64,000 nt of DNA from Pseudacidovorax intermedius (GTDB lineage: Bacteria > Pseudomonadota > Gammaproteobacteria > Burkholderiales > Burkholderiaceae_C), in the NCBI RefSeq assembly GCF_003350475.1, contig NZ_QQAV01000007.1:62001-126000 (forward strand), given 5' to 3'. Below the pieces are notes generated by a model, which did not search any database, was not told where the DNA came from, and worked only from the letters and a program-made list of their open reading frames with translations. Position 1 is the first letter of the stretch, and each line of letters begins with the position of its first letter. The position numbers and the translations under genes were made by a program. Of the stretch, positions 1 through 8,839 are shown piece by piece.

Positions 1-2
1 AC

Positions 3-257
3 TACGCGCACCGCTACTACCGCGACGACGGCACGCCCGACGAGGGCGGGCTGGACTTTCCGGGGAAGGCCGAGCCCGACTACGGCGACTTCATGTACTA
101 CGCCTTCGTGGTCGGCATGACCTCGCAGGTGTCCGACGTGCAGGTCACCACGCGCGAGATGCGGCGGCTGACGCTGCTGCACAGCGTGCTCTCCTTCGGC
201 TTCAACATGGTGGTGCTGGCGCTGTCGATCAATGTGGCGGCGGGGGTGATCCAGTAG
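3..257 (+). CDS. DUF1345 family membrane protein, C-terminal part (gene starts before the window)
   Basis: The frame is open from the first bases to a TAG at 255-257 and gives 84 residues. It contains the sequence [18 protein letters not shown], followed by [24 protein letters not shown], which is the typical end of DUF1345 inner-membrane proteins: a conserved aromatic, Asp-rich loop and a last transmembrane helix. The function of the family is not known. The gene runs in the same direction as tctD, which starts 40 bases downstream, but nothing shows a functional link. The N-terminal part is missing because of the window edge, not because of a mutation. Confidence 0.75.
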   Translation, partial: YAHRYYRDDGTPDEGGLDFPGKAEPDYGDFMYYAFVVGMTSQVSDVQVTTREMRRLTLLHSVLSFGFNMVVLALSINVAAGVIQ

Positions 258-296
258 GGCCTGCGCCTGGACAATGGCAACTTCGAGAGGGCAAGC

Positions 297-974
297 ATGA
301 AGTTGTTGTTGGCAGAGGACGAGACGGCGCTGGCCGACTGGATGGTGCGCGCGCTCACGCAGAGCGGCAGTGCGGTGGACTGGGTGGCCGACGGGCGGCT
401 GGTCTCACGCGCGCTGCGCGCCGAGCGCTATGACGCGCTGATCCTCGACCTGGGCCTGCCCGGGCTGGACGGCGAGGATGTGCTGGCCAATCTGCGCGAG
501 GACGACGAGGCACTGCCGGTGCTGGTGCTCACGGCGCGGGACACGCTGGCCCAGCGGGTCTCCACGCTGCGCGGTGGCGCCGACGACTTCATGGCCAAGC
601 CCTTCGAGATCGAGGAGCTGGAAGCGCGCCTGCTGGCGCTGGTGCGCCGGGCGCGCAGCCGCGAGCCGGCGCGGCCGAGCTGCGGCTCGCTCAGCTTCGA
701 CCCGGCCGCCAAACGCTTTCAGCTGGGTGCGGAGTCCCTGACCCTGACACCGCGCGAACACGCACTGCTGAGCGTGCTGATCCGTGCGCCGGGTCAGCCG
801 GTGGGCAAGGCCGAGCTGATGCAGCAGGTGTTCCCTGGCGACGCCGAGGTCAATCCGGAAGCCGTGGAGGTGGCCATCCACCGGCTGCGCAAGCGCCTGC
901 TCGGCAGCGATGTGCAGGTGACGACGATGCGCGGACTGGGCTACGTGCTGGAGGCAGTCGGCCATGCGCCTTGA
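297..974 (+). CDS. tctD: TctD-like response regulator (OmpR/PhoB family)
   Basis: This 225-residue protein has a receiver domain at residues 1-115 with the acidic pair E7-D8, phosphoacceptor D51 (in LILDLGLPG), T79 and K101 (in AKPF). A winged-helix DNA-binding domain follows at about 125-220 and ends in RGLGYVLEA, typical of OmpR-type regulators. The start is supported by a GAGAGGG ribosome site just upstream. Its stop overlaps the start of the kinase gene by 11 bases. TctD regulators control tricarboxylate uptake genes, and here the tctCBA transporter lies directly opposite, so control of tctCBA is a well-supported inference. The ligand could be citrate or another di- or tricarboxylate. Confidence 0.88.
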   Translation: MKLLLAEDETALADWMVRALTQSGSAVDWVADGRLVSRALRAERYDALILDLGLPGLDGEDVLANLREDDEALPVLVLTARDTLAQRVSTLRGGADDFMAKPFEIEELEARLLALVRRARSREPARPSCGSLSFDPAAKRFQLGAESLTLTPREHALLSVLIRAPGQPVGKAELMQQVFPGDAEVNPEAVEVAIHRLRKRLLGSDVQVTTMRGLGYVLEAVGHAP

Positions 975-2373
975 TGGGCTGCACCGCACCAGCCTGCGCC
1001 GCACGCTGACCGTGGTGCTGCTGGCGGGCGTGCTGGCCGGCAGCGTGCTGCAGGTGCTGGCCACCTGGCGCACGGCCGATGCGGCGGTGAATGCGGCCTT
1101 CGACCGCTCGCTGTACGGCGCCATCCGCGCCATCGACGCAAGCATCTCCACCGAGAGCGGCGGCATTGGCGTCGAGCTGCCCTACGTGCTGCTGGAGTTC
1201 TTCGAACTGACGGCCAGCGGCCCGGTGCACTACCGGGTGGCCACCGAGGACGGGCTGGTGGAGATCGGCAGCCCCGACATTCCCATGCCGGACGAGCCTA
1301 CGGCGCTGCGCATGCCGCATTTCCAGACGGTGGACTACGTGGATGGTCCCGCGCGCGTGGGTACCTACGTGCGGCCGCTCGGCGAGCCGGCCAGCGGCAA
1401 CATCGTCATCCAGGTGGCAGAGTCGCTGGACTCGCGCATCGAGTTCAGCCGGCAGTTCATCCTGCAGGCCGTGGTGCGGGATGCGCTGCTCGCGGTGCTG
1501 GCCGCCGCCATGGTGGCCATGGCCGTGAGCTGGTCGCTGCGGCCGCTCAAGCAGCTGCGCGAAGGCGTGCAGGCCCGTCAGGCCGACGACCTTTCGCCCA
1601 TCGACACCGCCCGGGTGCCGGTGGATGTGCTCCCCCTGGTGCAGGCGACCAACGACCACCTGGGCCGCTACCGCACGCTGCTTGCCACGCAGCGGCGCTT
1701 TCTGGACGATGCCTCGCACCAGCTGCGCACGCCATTGACCACCCTGCTGACCCAGGCCGGTTATGCGCTACGGGAGCCGGACGACCGGCGCGTGCGCGAA
1801 ACCATGGAGGCCATGCGCGCCCAGCTGCGGGCCATGATCCGGCGCGTCAACCAGCTGCTGGTGCTGGCACGCGCAGACACCTCGCCGCTGCAGTCCGAGC
1901 GGATCGACCTGGCGTCAGTGGCAGGCGAGGTGGTGCGCCGGCTGTGGCCTGTCGCACGCCGCAAGCCGGTGGACTTGGGGCTGGAGCACGACGGTGCGCC
2001 GGTGACGGCGCAGGCGCATGCGGGCCTGGTGCAGGAAGCGCTGTCGAACCTGGTGGACAACGCCCTGCGCCACACGCCGGCTGGCGGCAGCGTCACAGTG
2101 GGCGTGCGCGCCGAGGCGGGCGAGTGTTGCATCGACGTGACCGACGACGGCCCCGGCATCCCCGAAGACGAACTGCCACTGGTGACCCAGCGCTTCTTCC
2201 GCGCGAGCAATGCACAGGGTGTGGGCACCGGCCTGGGCCTGGCCATCGTGCAGTCCATCGCGACGCGGCTGCACGGTCGCCTGGTACTGGCCCGCGCACC
2301 GGGGGGCGGGCTGCGGGCCAGCCTGTGGCTTCCGGCCGCGCAGCCGCGCGTCGATCAGGCAGCGGGTACCTGA
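964..2373 (+). CDS. tctE: TctE-like sensor histidine kinase
   Basis: The 469-residue protein has a transmembrane helix at about 14-35, a periplasmic TctE N-terminal sensor domain (to about 170), a second helix near 174-192, a HAMP-like linker, an H-box with H252 (DASHQLRTPLTT) and an ATPase domain with N-box NLVDNALRHT, DDGPGIP and GTGLGLAI. All catalytic motifs are intact. It is co-transcribed with tctD. Its 3' end overlaps the 3' end of the convergent tctA gene by 19 bases, so there is no room for a terminator between them. In Bordetella-type systems the periplasmic TctC/BctC receptor can signal to such a kinase; the adjacent TctC makes this plausible here. Confidence 0.88.
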   Translation: MRLDGLHRTSLRRTLTVVLLAGVLAGSVLQVLATWRTADAAVNAAFDRSLYGAIRAIDASISTESGGIGVELPYVLLEFFELTASGPVHYRVATEDGLVEIGSPDIPMPDEPTALRMPHFQTVDYVDGPARVGTYVRPLGEPASGNIVIQVAESLDSRIEFSRQFILQAVVRDALLAVLAAAMVAMAVSWSLRPLKQLREGVQARQADDLSPIDTARVPVDVLPLVQATNDHLGRYRTLLATQRRFLDDASHQLRTPLTTLLTQAGYALREPDDRRVRETMEAMRAQLRAMIRRVNQLLVLARADTSPLQSERIDLASVAGEVVRRLWPVARRKPVDLGLEHDGAPVTAQAHAGLVQEALSNLVDNALRHTPAGGSVTVGVRAEAGECCIDVTDDGPGIPEDELPLVTQRFFRASNAQGVGTGLGLAIVQSIATRLHGRLVLARAPGGGLRASLWLPAAQPRVDQAAGT

Positions 2374-3884
2374 CCGACCGCGGCGGCACGTCGCCGCGCG
2401 CGCTGCTGGCGCAGGCGCAGTAGCGGCGGCACGACCAGCATCAACACGGCGCAGATCCAGAGGCCGAGCGAGATGGGGCTTTCGACCAGGATGGCCGTGT
2501 CGCCCTGCGTGATCGACAGCGCGCGGCGCAGGTTCTGCTCCATCAGCGGCCCGAGCACGAAGCCCAGGATCAGCGGTGCCATGGGCACGCCCTGCTTGCG
2601 CAGCAGGTACCCGGCCACGCCGAGCACCGCCATCAGCACCAGGTCGAAGGTGGTGGCATGCACCGCGTAGACGCCCACGGTGCTCACCGTCAGGATGGCC
2701 GGCACCAGCAGCCAGTTGGGCACCGATAGCAGCTTGGTGAACAGCCCCACCATCGGGATGTTGATGACCAGCAGGATGATGTTGGCCAGGAACAGCGAGG
2801 CGATGAAGCCCCACACCAGGTCCGGTTGCATGCTGAACAGGGCCGGGCCCGGTGTGATGTTGTAGAGCGCCAGCGCGCCCATCATCACGGCGGTGGTGCC
2901 CGACCCGGGCACGCCCAACGTCAGCATGGGCACGAAGGAGCCGGTGGCCGCCGAGTTGTTGGCTGCTTCAGGTGCTGCCACGCCGCGGATGTCGCCGTGG
3001 CCGAAGGTGCCTTCCTTGTCGAGCAGGCGCTTTTCCATGCTGTAGGTCATGGCGCTTGCCACCGTGGCGCCGGCGCCGGGCAGGATGCCCACCACGAAGC
3101 CCACCACGCTCGAGCGCAGCGTGCTCACCCAGGTGTACTTGACCTCGAACCAGTTGAAGAGCTTGCGGCCCGTCTCGCGAACGATGCCGCCGGTGCTGTG
3201 GTGTGCCTCCAGCATGAGCAGGATCTCGCTGATCGAGAACACGCCGATCACCACCACCACGAACTGCACGCCGTCCGACAGGTGCACGTCGCCGCCGGTG
3301 AAGCGGTAGATGCCCGAGTTGGAATCCAGCCCCACGCAGGACAGCGCCAGCCCCAGGATGGCGGCGATCCCGGCCTTGACCGGCGCATCGCCGAGCAGGC
3401 CGGTGATGCAGGCGAAAGCGAAGCACATCAGCGCGAAGTACTCTGCCGGGCCGAAGGAGATCGCCCATTGCGCCAGCAGCGGTGCCAGCATCACGATGCC
3501 GGCGGTGGCGATCAGCGAGCCCACGAAGGAGCTCCAGGCCGAGATCGACAGCGCCACGCCTCCCAGGCCCTTGCGGGCCATCGGGTAGCCGTCGAGCGCC
3601 GTCATGATCGCGCCCGCATCGCCGGGGATGTTCAGCAGGATCGACGAGATGCGCCCGCCGTACTCGCAACCGATGTACACGGCCGCCAGCAGGATCAGCG
3701 AGGTCTCCGGCGGCAGCTTCATCGCGAAGGCCAACGGCATCAGGATGGCGACGCCGTTGATCGGCCCCAGCCCGGGCAGCAGCCCCACCACCGTGCCGAT
3801 GAAGGCCCCCAGGGCCGCCGTGATCAGGTTGACCGGCGTGAAGGCCACGCCGAAGCCACTGAGCAGGAAGTTCAGCGTCTCCAT
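2355..3884 (-). CDS. tctA: Tripartite tricarboxylate transporter, large permease TctA
   Basis: This 509-residue protein has about a dozen hydrophobic segments and the TctA hallmarks GTVVGLLPGLGPINGVA near the N-terminus and VGILPGAGATVAS in the middle. It is the main channel of the TTT importer, which works with TctB and the periplasmic receptor TctC to take up carboxylates using an ion gradient. I chose the ATG at 3884 because the protein then begins METLNFLLSGF, as in the family, and because it forms a TGATG junction with the tctB stop. An open frame continues further upstream but would only re-read tctB in another frame. Length matches the family (about 500 residues). Confidence 0.93.
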   Translation of the reverse strand: METLNFLLSGFGVAFTPVNLITAALGAFIGTVVGLLPGLGPINGVAILMPLAFAMKLPPETSLILLAAVYIGCEYGGRISSILLNIPGDAGAIMTALDGYPMARKGLGGVALSISAWSSFVGSLIATAGIVMLAPLLAQWAISFGPAEYFALMCFAFACITGLLGDAPVKAGIAAILGLALSCVGLDSNSGIYRFTGGDVHLSDGVQFVVVVIGVFSISEILLMLEAHHSTGGIVRETGRKLFNWFEVKYTWVSTLRSSVVGFVVGILPGAGATVASAMTYSMEKRLLDKEGTFGHGDIRGVAAPEAANNSAATGSFVPMLTLGVPGSGTTAVMMGALALYNITPGPALFSMQPDLVWGFIASLFLANIILLVINIPMVGLFTKLLSVPNWLLVPAILTVSTVGVYAVHATTFDLVLMAVLGVAGYLLRKQGVPMAPLILGFVLGPLMEQNLRRALSITQGDTAILVESPISLGLWICAVLMLVVPPLLRLRQQRARRRAAAVGQVPAA

Positions 3885-4330
3885 CAGAGGGCTCCCAGCA
3901 CCGGCGCGAGCCAGCCCATCGGCAGCACCACATCGAGCAGCCGGTCGAACATGTAGAAGGCGCCCACGCCCAGCACTGCGCCCGCGGCCAGGCACTTGAG
4001 CGGCTTGCCGCCGAAGGCCATGCCCACGGGCACTGCCACCAGCGTGGTCGCCAGCGCAAAGCCCATCACCTCGAAGCACAGGGCATAGGCAAAGACAGCG
4101 CCCAGGACCACCGCCACCTGCTTCAGCGGCAGGCCGCGATAGTCGGTCGCGTCGGCCGAGGGCTTGATGGCCAGCCACAGGCCTGCCACGGCGAGCAGCC
4201 CGGCCAGCAGCATCGGAAAGGCCCGCGGGCCCACGGGTTCATAGGAGATGTCGGCCACGTAGTGGCGTGCCGCGAGGGCCATGACGGCCGCCAGCAGCAC
4301 GCACGCCACGCCAAGGATTCGGTCGGTCAT
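3884..4330 (-). CDS. tctB: Tripartite tricarboxylate transporter, small permease TctB
   Basis: The 148-residue protein has four predicted transmembrane helices (about 5-22, 35-55, 72-100 and 112-135) and the conserved YEPVGPRAFPMLL stretch after the first helix, which is characteristic of TctB. It forms the membrane complex with TctA. The gene starts 31 bases after the tctC stop and overlaps tctA by one base (TGATG), so the three genes are translated from one message. The sequence gives no information about which carboxylate is carried. Confidence 0.88.
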   Translation of the reverse strand: MTDRILGVACVLLAAVMALAARHYVADISYEPVGPRAFPMLLAGLLAVAGLWLAIKPSADATDYRGLPLKQVAVVLGAVFAYALCFEVMGFALATTLVAVPVGMAFGGKPLKCLAAGAVLGVGAFYMFDRLLDVVLPMGWLAPVLGAL

Positions 4331-4361
4331 GCGTCGGTTGCTCTTGCGCTGTGCGCGGTGC

Positions 4362-5342
4362 TCAATTGGCGACCTTCAGGCCGAACTCCTCGACCAGCTT
4401 GCGGTACTGCGCGACCTGCTGCTTGACGTAGCCGTCGAGCTCGCTGCCCACGATGGCCAGCGGGAACAGGCCGCGCTCGTCGCGCAGCTTCTCGTAGGCG
4501 GGCGTGGCCATCATCTTCGAGAAGGTCTGCGACCAGGTGTCGTAGTCGGCCTGGCTCACCTTCGGGCCCAGGTAGAAGCCACGCACGATGGGCCACTGGA
4601 TGTCGGCGCCGGCTTCCTTGGCCGTGGGGACCTTGGCGAACTCCCCGGGGAGGCGCTTGTCGGACATGACCGCCAGCACGCGCACCTTGGTGCCGGCCTT
4701 GGCCTGCTGCAGTGTCTCGGCCGCATCGCCGGTGAATACATGGATGTGGCCGCCCTGCAGCGCGGTCATGGCCTCGCCGCCGCCTTCGAAGGCCACGAAG
4801 CGCATCTGCCGCGGGTTGACGCCCGCGGCGCGTGCCAGCAGCGCGGCCTTCATCCAGTCCTGGCTGCCGATGGTGCCGCCGGCACCGAGCACGACCTTCG
4901 CCGGGTCGGCCTTCATCGCGGCCATCACATCCTGCAGGGTCTTGTAGGGCGAGTTCTCGGCCACCACCACGGCGCCGTAGTCGGTGCCGATGGCCGCGAG
5001 CCACTTCACGTCGTTCTCGGAATAGCGGCCGAACTTGCCCTGCGCGAGGTTGAGCAGCGAGCCGCCCGAGAAGGCCACGATGGTGTTGGCCGCATCGGGG
5101 CGCTGCGCAATGATGGTGTTGTAGGCCACCGCACCGATGCCGCCGGGCATGTAGGTCACGCGCATCGGGTCGGCGATGTACTTGCCCTCGAGCAGGCCGC
5201 TCTGGACCAGCTTGCAGGTCAGGTCGAAGCCGCCGCCGGGCTTGGCCGGTGCGATGCACTCGGTCTTGTCGAGCGGGCCGGCCAGGGCCGCGGTGGCTGC
5301 GGCCATCAGGACAAAGGACAGGGAAAGAGGACGAAAAGCCAT
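4362..5342 (-). CDS. tctC: TctC periplasmic tricarboxylate receptor
   Basis: This 326-residue protein starts with a Sec signal peptide (about residues 1-21, ending ALAGP) and has the TctC pattern: ECIAPAKPGGGFDLTC near the N-terminus, MPGGIGAVAYN, and GTIGSQDWMKA in the second lobe. It belongs to the true TctC branch, unlike the several Bug receptors elsewhere in the window. It is the first gene of tctCBA and has a GGAGACC ribosome site. It delivers substrate to TctAB in the periplasm and may also report substrate to TctE. A close paralogue is encoded at 7769-8839. Confidence 0.9.
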   Translation of the reverse strand: MAFRPLSLSFVLMAAATAALAGPLDKTECIAPAKPGGGFDLTCKLVQSGLLEGKYIADPMRVTYMPGGIGAVAYNTIIAQRPDAANTIVAFSGGSLLNLAQGKFGRYSENDVKWLAAIGTDYGAVVVAENSPYKTLQDVMAAMKADPAKVVLGAGGTIGSQDWMKAALLARAAGVNPRQMRFVAFEGGGEAMTALQGGHIHVFTGDAAETLQQAKAGTKVRVLAVMSDKRLPGEFAKVPTAKEAGADIQWPIVRGFYLGPKVSQADYDTWSQTFSKMMATPAYEKLRDERGLFPLAIVGSELDGYVKQQVAQYRKLVEEFGLKVAN

Positions 5343-5405
5343 GTGAGGTCTCCAGTGGGATCTAGCGTCCCCTGACCTTATCGGCGCACGCCTTTCGTCC
5401 GGCTT

Positions 5406-5828
5406 TCAGCGGGATGCCGTAGAAACCCTGGTCCGCAGCTGAGCGGGAAAGCGACCCACGGCAACGGCGCCCTGGGCGAAGGTCACGCGCACCACCACAT
5501 CGTCGGACGGCTGCAGGCGCACGCCGGCGAAGAAGAGCGCGTTGTCACCCTGCGGCTTGCCCGCATGGCTTTTCTCCGCGCCGTTGCGGCGAACGATCAG
5601 CGTCGGCGTGCTGCCTGCGGTGCGCACGAGCTCGCCGTGATCCTCGACGTAGAAGTGCAGGCCATCGCGGCGCTGCACCAGCTCGAAGGACGTCTCGCCG
5701 TCGTTCATCACGCCGCCGTGCTTGGGCGGCCAGTCGCCATGGGCGAAGGCCGCCCATGGCGATGCGGCCACCAGCAGTGCGCAGGCACACTGCACGAGCG
5801 CACGGCGCGACCTCAGTCGTACTTGCAT
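5406..5828 (-). CDS. Small exported protein of unknown function
   Basis: This 140-residue protein has a signal peptide (about 1-29, ending AAFAHG). The mature part starts HGDWPPKHGG and is rich in short beta-like segments, with YVEDHGELV in the middle. I do not recognise a named family. The ATG at 5828 lies inside the end of the preceding metallo-hydrolase gene: the two genes overlap by 16 bases, which implies coupled translation and co-operation in the periplasm. The His/Gly-rich start of the mature protein could bind metal, but that is only a guess. The longer open frame upstream overlaps the hydrolase gene and was not used. Confidence 0.7.
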   Translation of the reverse strand: MQVRLRSRRALVQCACALLVAASPWAAFAHGDWPPKHGGVMNDGETSFELVQRRDGLHFYVEDHGELVRTAGSTPTLIVRRNGAEKSHAGKPQGDNALFFAGVRLQPSDDVVVRVTFAQGAVAVGRFPAQLRTRVSTASR

Positions 5829-7003
5829 TCCAGCGAGCCCGCGCGCGGGTTGGGGAACTGCTGGCCCGGCCCCGGGCCTGTGGCTGGCAGGCCGTAAGCC
5901 GCCTTCATCTTGTCGTTGGCCACCACCTTCACGCCGTCGCGGCCATAGGTCCATGCGTCGAAATAGTTCGTCGGATAGATCTGCGGCACTTCCACCGTCT
6001 TCAGGAATTCCTTCAGCTTGGGTTGATCGTCCTCGTTGTAGGCATAGTGCATGCCGTAGGTCAGGCTGAAGGCCTGGCCCCCCGCCGCACGGGAGTTGAG
6101 GTGATGCGGCATGAAGGTCTTCACCTCGAACTCCGGAATCACCGTGCGGGCCTGGTAGACCATGCGCGACTCGGGCCCGCCCTGCCACACATCGAAGCTC
6201 TTGAGACCTGCGGACTTGAGGGCGTCCTTGAGGTTCTGTAGCGGCGAGCCGTAGGTGGTGGTGACGTTCTGGCCGTTCTCCACCGTGGTGACCACGCGCG
6301 GGGCCGTGAGGTCGGGGCCGCCCGCGCCGCTGTCGGAAACGAACCAGCTCAGCGTCTCGCCGGTCTTGATCTTGGTGGTGAAGAGGAAGCCGAAGGTCTC
6401 GGGGCCGCCGGTGCCGTTGCTGAACTCGTCGCAATCGACGCTGTGCACCCAGCGGACGGCGCGGATCTGGGTGAAGGCATCGAGGTCGATCACCTCGCCG
6501 CCCTTGAGCCCCACGCATTGGTCGGCTGGGATGCCATTGCTGCCCACCAGCGTGGCGCAGGCGGCCGGCGGTGCGTACACGCGCTTGCCCGTCTGCTTGG
6601 CCCACTCGGGCAGTTGTACGGAGTGATCGGGGTGCACGTGGCCGAGCAGCACGACGTCGACGGAGTTGCCGGCCACGCCGTCGGTCAACGCGGTGAGAGC
6701 CTTGGTGACGGCGGCGGCATTGGCCGTGCGCCCGGAGTTGACCACTTCGCCGTCGAGCATCACACCCTTGCCGCCGATCTGGTAGTGCCAGTTGGTGATG
6801 CCGAACCAGGTCATCCGAACGTCGGCGGGCGCGTTGGCCAGCGGGTCGGCAGCCGGCGGCGGGGGCGGCGGCGTGCTGGGCTGTTGGGACGAGGGAGGTG
6901 GGGGCGCCACGAGGCCCACGCTGGTCTGCTTGCTTCCGCCGCCGCATGCGGCCAGCAGCACCACGGCTGCGCAAACGCCCGTCAGGGCGAAGGTTCTGTT
7001 CAT
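5813..7003 (-). CDS. Metallo-beta-lactamase-fold lipoprotein
   Basis: This 396-residue protein has a lipoprotein signal (VVLLAAC, lipidated Cys20) followed by a long Pro/Ser-rich linker (about 25-55). The catalytic core contains the zinc motif HVHPDH in a metallo-beta-lactamase fold, so it should be an anchored hydrolase acting outside the cytoplasm. The substrate is unknown: it is not a standard lactamase or lactonase by motif. The start at 7003 is supported by a GGAGAC ribosome site. The next gene overlaps its 3' end. An 11-base-spaced direct repeat lies 63-82 bases upstream of the start and may be a regulatory site. Confidence 0.78.
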   Translation of the reverse strand: MNRTFALTGVCAAVVLLAACGGGSKQTSVGLVAPPPPSSQQPSTPPPPPPAADPLANAPADVRMTWFGITNWHYQIGGKGVMLDGEVVNSGRTANAAAVTKALTALTDGVAGNSVDVVLLGHVHPDHSVQLPEWAKQTGKRVYAPPAACATLVGSNGIPADQCVGLKGGEVIDLDAFTQIRAVRWVHSVDCDEFSNGTGGPETFGFLFTTKIKTGETLSWFVSDSGAGGPDLTAPRVVTTVENGQNVTTTYGSPLQNLKDALKSAGLKSFDVWQGGPESRMVYQARTVIPEFEVKTFMPHHLNSRAAGGQAFSLTYGMHYAYNEDDQPKLKEFLKTVEVPQIYPTNYFDAWTYGRDGVKVVANDKMKAAYGLPATGPGPGQQFPNPRAGSLECKYD

Positions 7004-7065
7004 GCATGTCTCCATAGGTGCGGGCGCCATGGTGGCCCGCGCGCAGCGACCATAGAAGGCCGCGC

Positions 7066-7085
7066 CTTTCAATTGGCTTTCAATT
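7066..7085. promoter_or_regulatory. Direct repeat CTTTCAATT x2, 11 bp apart (Pho-box-like)
   Basis: CTTTCAATT occurs at 7066-7074 and again at 7077-7085, exactly one helical turn apart. The spacing equals that of PhoB boxes (two CTGTCAT-like repeats 11 bp apart), but the second T in place of G and the last bases differ. It sits in the divergent space between the lipoprotein gene (start 7003) and the exported protein gene (start 7178). A binding site for an OmpR/PhoB-type regulator is an inference from spacing only. Confidence 0.35.
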
Positions 7086-7177
7086 CGGCCTGGGACCTGT
7101 ACCGATGGGAAAGCGGCTGAACAGTGGGGACAATCACGTTCTGCGCGGGCGCCCCTGCGCTTGTCGAATTCGAATCC

Positions 7178-7720
7178 ATGACCTTCATCCGCGCCGTTGG
7201 CCCGCCGTTTGTACGCCTCTCGCGTCGCGTGCGGATCGCCGGTGCGATGCTCCTTGTGGCCGGCGCACAGGCCGCCTGGTCCGATGACGCACCCTCCGTG
7301 CAGCTGGGCGGCACGGTGATGCATGCCGATGCGACACGCAGCCTTGCGCTCATGGCCGTGGGTCCGGCAGGTTGGCAGTTATACCGAGCCGGGGGTGCGC
7401 TCACGACCGAGTGGAAGATCGACGCCGTCCATGTCGACGAAGTCGTGCTGCGTGCGGCCGATGGCCGGCTGGCCGTCGTGGCCATGAGCGCGGCCCACGA
7501 GCCGACCGCTTCGCCGGGTATTCCGGCGTCCGTGCCCGCTACCACGCCGCGCCTTCCGGCAGCAGCCGTTGCCCCCGTCCTGCATGCGCCCGGCCCGCCA
7601 CGAGCCGCTGCCAAACCCCTGCCCATGTCGCCAGAACGGGCTGCCGCCCTGCGGTCGCGGCCTTCTGCCGCATCGATCCAGGCGGCGCAGCAGGAATTCG
7701 AGCTGCCAGCGAACGACTGA
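7178..7720 (+). CDS. Exported protein with GspC-like homology-region domain
   Basis: This 180-residue protein has a positively charged start and a signal or anchor segment (about 15-33). The core at about 38-100 (VQLGGTVMHADATRSLALMAV, then LYRAGGALTTEWKIDAVHVDEVVL) has the beta-rich pattern of the HR domain of type II secretion GspC or of PilP. A Pro/Ala-rich tail follows. No other secretion genes are nearby, so it is an orphan with unknown job. I used the ATG at 7178 because it gives a sensible signal peptide; an in-frame GTG at 7124 would add 18 residues. Domain identity rests on pattern recognition and needs a profile search. Confidence 0.5.
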   Translation: MTFIRAVGPPFVRLSRRVRIAGAMLLVAGAQAAWSDDAPSVQLGGTVMHADATRSLALMAVGPAGWQLYRAGGALTTEWKIDAVHVDEVVLRAADGRLAVVAMSAAHEPTASPGIPASVPATTPRLPAAAVAPVLHAPGPPRAAAKPLPMSPERAAALRSRPSAASIQAAQQEFELPAND

Positions 7721-7768
7721 GCGGGCTTCGCCATCCAGCCTGAACGTCGGCCACGGCGCGGCAGCCCC

Positions 7769-8839
7769 TCAGTTGCCCGTGCGGCTCCAGCGGCGCAGGC
7801 CCAGTTCCGTGGCCAGCTTCTGGTATTTGCTCAGCTCCGCTTCCACGAAGCGCTCCAGGGCTGGACCGGTGAGCGTGAAGGGATAGAGCGCGTGGCGGGC
7901 CAGCAGCTGCGCATAGCCCGGCGCCTTCATCGCTTCCTCGAAGGCGGCGGTCCACGCGCGCAGCGCGGGCTCGGGCACATCGGCGCTGAGGTACACGCCG
8001 CGCACGGTGGGCCAGACGATGTCGATGCCCTGCTCGCGCGCCGTGGGCACGCCCTGCAGCGCGCCGCCCAGCCGCCCGGCCGAAAAGACGGCCAGGAAGC
8101 GCAGGGCGGCGCCGGCGTCCACGGCCTGGGCGGCCTCGGCCGCGTCGCCGCAGAACACGTCCACATGCCGCCCCTGCAGCGCATTGAGCGCATCCCCGCC
8201 GCCTTCGAAGGCCACGAAGCGCATGGTCTTGTGGTCGCCGCCGCTGGCCCGCACCAGCAGGGCGGCCTTCACCCAGTCCTGGCTGCCGACGGTGCCTCCG
8301 GCGCCGAAGGCGATGCGGCCGGGCTTGGCGCGCAGCACCTCCACCAGGTCCTGAAGCCGGCGGTAGGGAGAGTCGCGGTGCACGGCGATCACGCCATAGT
8401 CGGCGCCGAGCAACGCCAGCCAGCGCACCGCCGAGACCGGATGCGGACCGAAGCGGCCCTGCGCGATGTTCAGCAGCGAGCCACCGGAAAAGGCCACCAG
8501 CGTGCCGGGGCCACCGATGCGCCCGGTGGCGATCTGGTCGAAGGCGAGGGCGCCGATGCCGCCGGGCAGGAAGCGCTGCGTCAGTGCAGGCCGCTGGGGC
8601 CGCACCGCCTGCAGGGCGTCGCGCGCCAGTGCGCAGGTGAGCGCGAAACCACCGCCGGCCTTCGCCGGGATGACGCATTCGGCGGGCTGGACGCTCGGGT
8701 CCGGGGTGGCGGCCGAGGGGGCGGCGGCAGCAGCGGCGAGCGCCGCGCCTGGCGCGCCCGCAGGGAGCACCAGGGCTGCGACGGCCCGAAGCAGCAGCTG
8801 GCGGCGATCAGGTGGGCGTGCCGGGGCGCGATGCCTCAT
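7769..8839 (-). CDS. TctC-like periplasmic receptor without its own permease
   Basis: The 356-residue protein has a long Arg-rich start, then a hydrophobic signal segment (about 14-36), and the same landmarks as the TctC at 4362-5342: ECVIPAKAGGGFALTC, LPGGIGALAFD and GTVGSQDWVKA. The two are clear paralogues. It is the last gene of an operon with a response regulator and a kinase, and its start lies 32 bases inside the kinase gene. No tctA or tctB follows. It may feed the TctAB encoded nearby or act as the ligand sensor of its own kinase. Ribosome site AGGAGA lies in front of the ATG. Confidence 0.85.
   Translation of the reverse strand: MRHRAPARPPDRRQLLLRAVAALVLPAGAPGAALAAAAAAPSAATPDPSVQPAECVIPAKAGGGFALTCALARDALQAVRPQRPALTQRFLPGGIGALAFDQIATGRIGGPGTLVAFSGGSLLNIAQGRFGPHPVSAVRWLALLGADYGVIAVHRDSPYRRLQDLVEVLRAKPGRIAFGAGGTVGSQDWVKAALLVRASGGDHKTMRFVAFEGGGDALNALQGRHVDVFCGDAAEAAQAVDAGAALRFLAVFSAGRLGGALQGVPTAREQGIDIVWPTVRGVYLSADVPEPALRAWTAAFEEAMKAPGYAQLLARHALYPFTLTGPALERFVEAELSKYQKLATELGLRRWSRTGN

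Noticed and set aside
405-1166. Long open frames on the minus strand opposite tctD and tctE
   Set aside because: They are antisense shadows produced by high GC content at the third codon position; the plus-strand proteins have complete conserved motifs.
3884-4178. N-terminal extension of TctA suggested by the open frame
   Set aside because: It only re-reads tctB in another frame; the family start and the TGATG junction support 3884.
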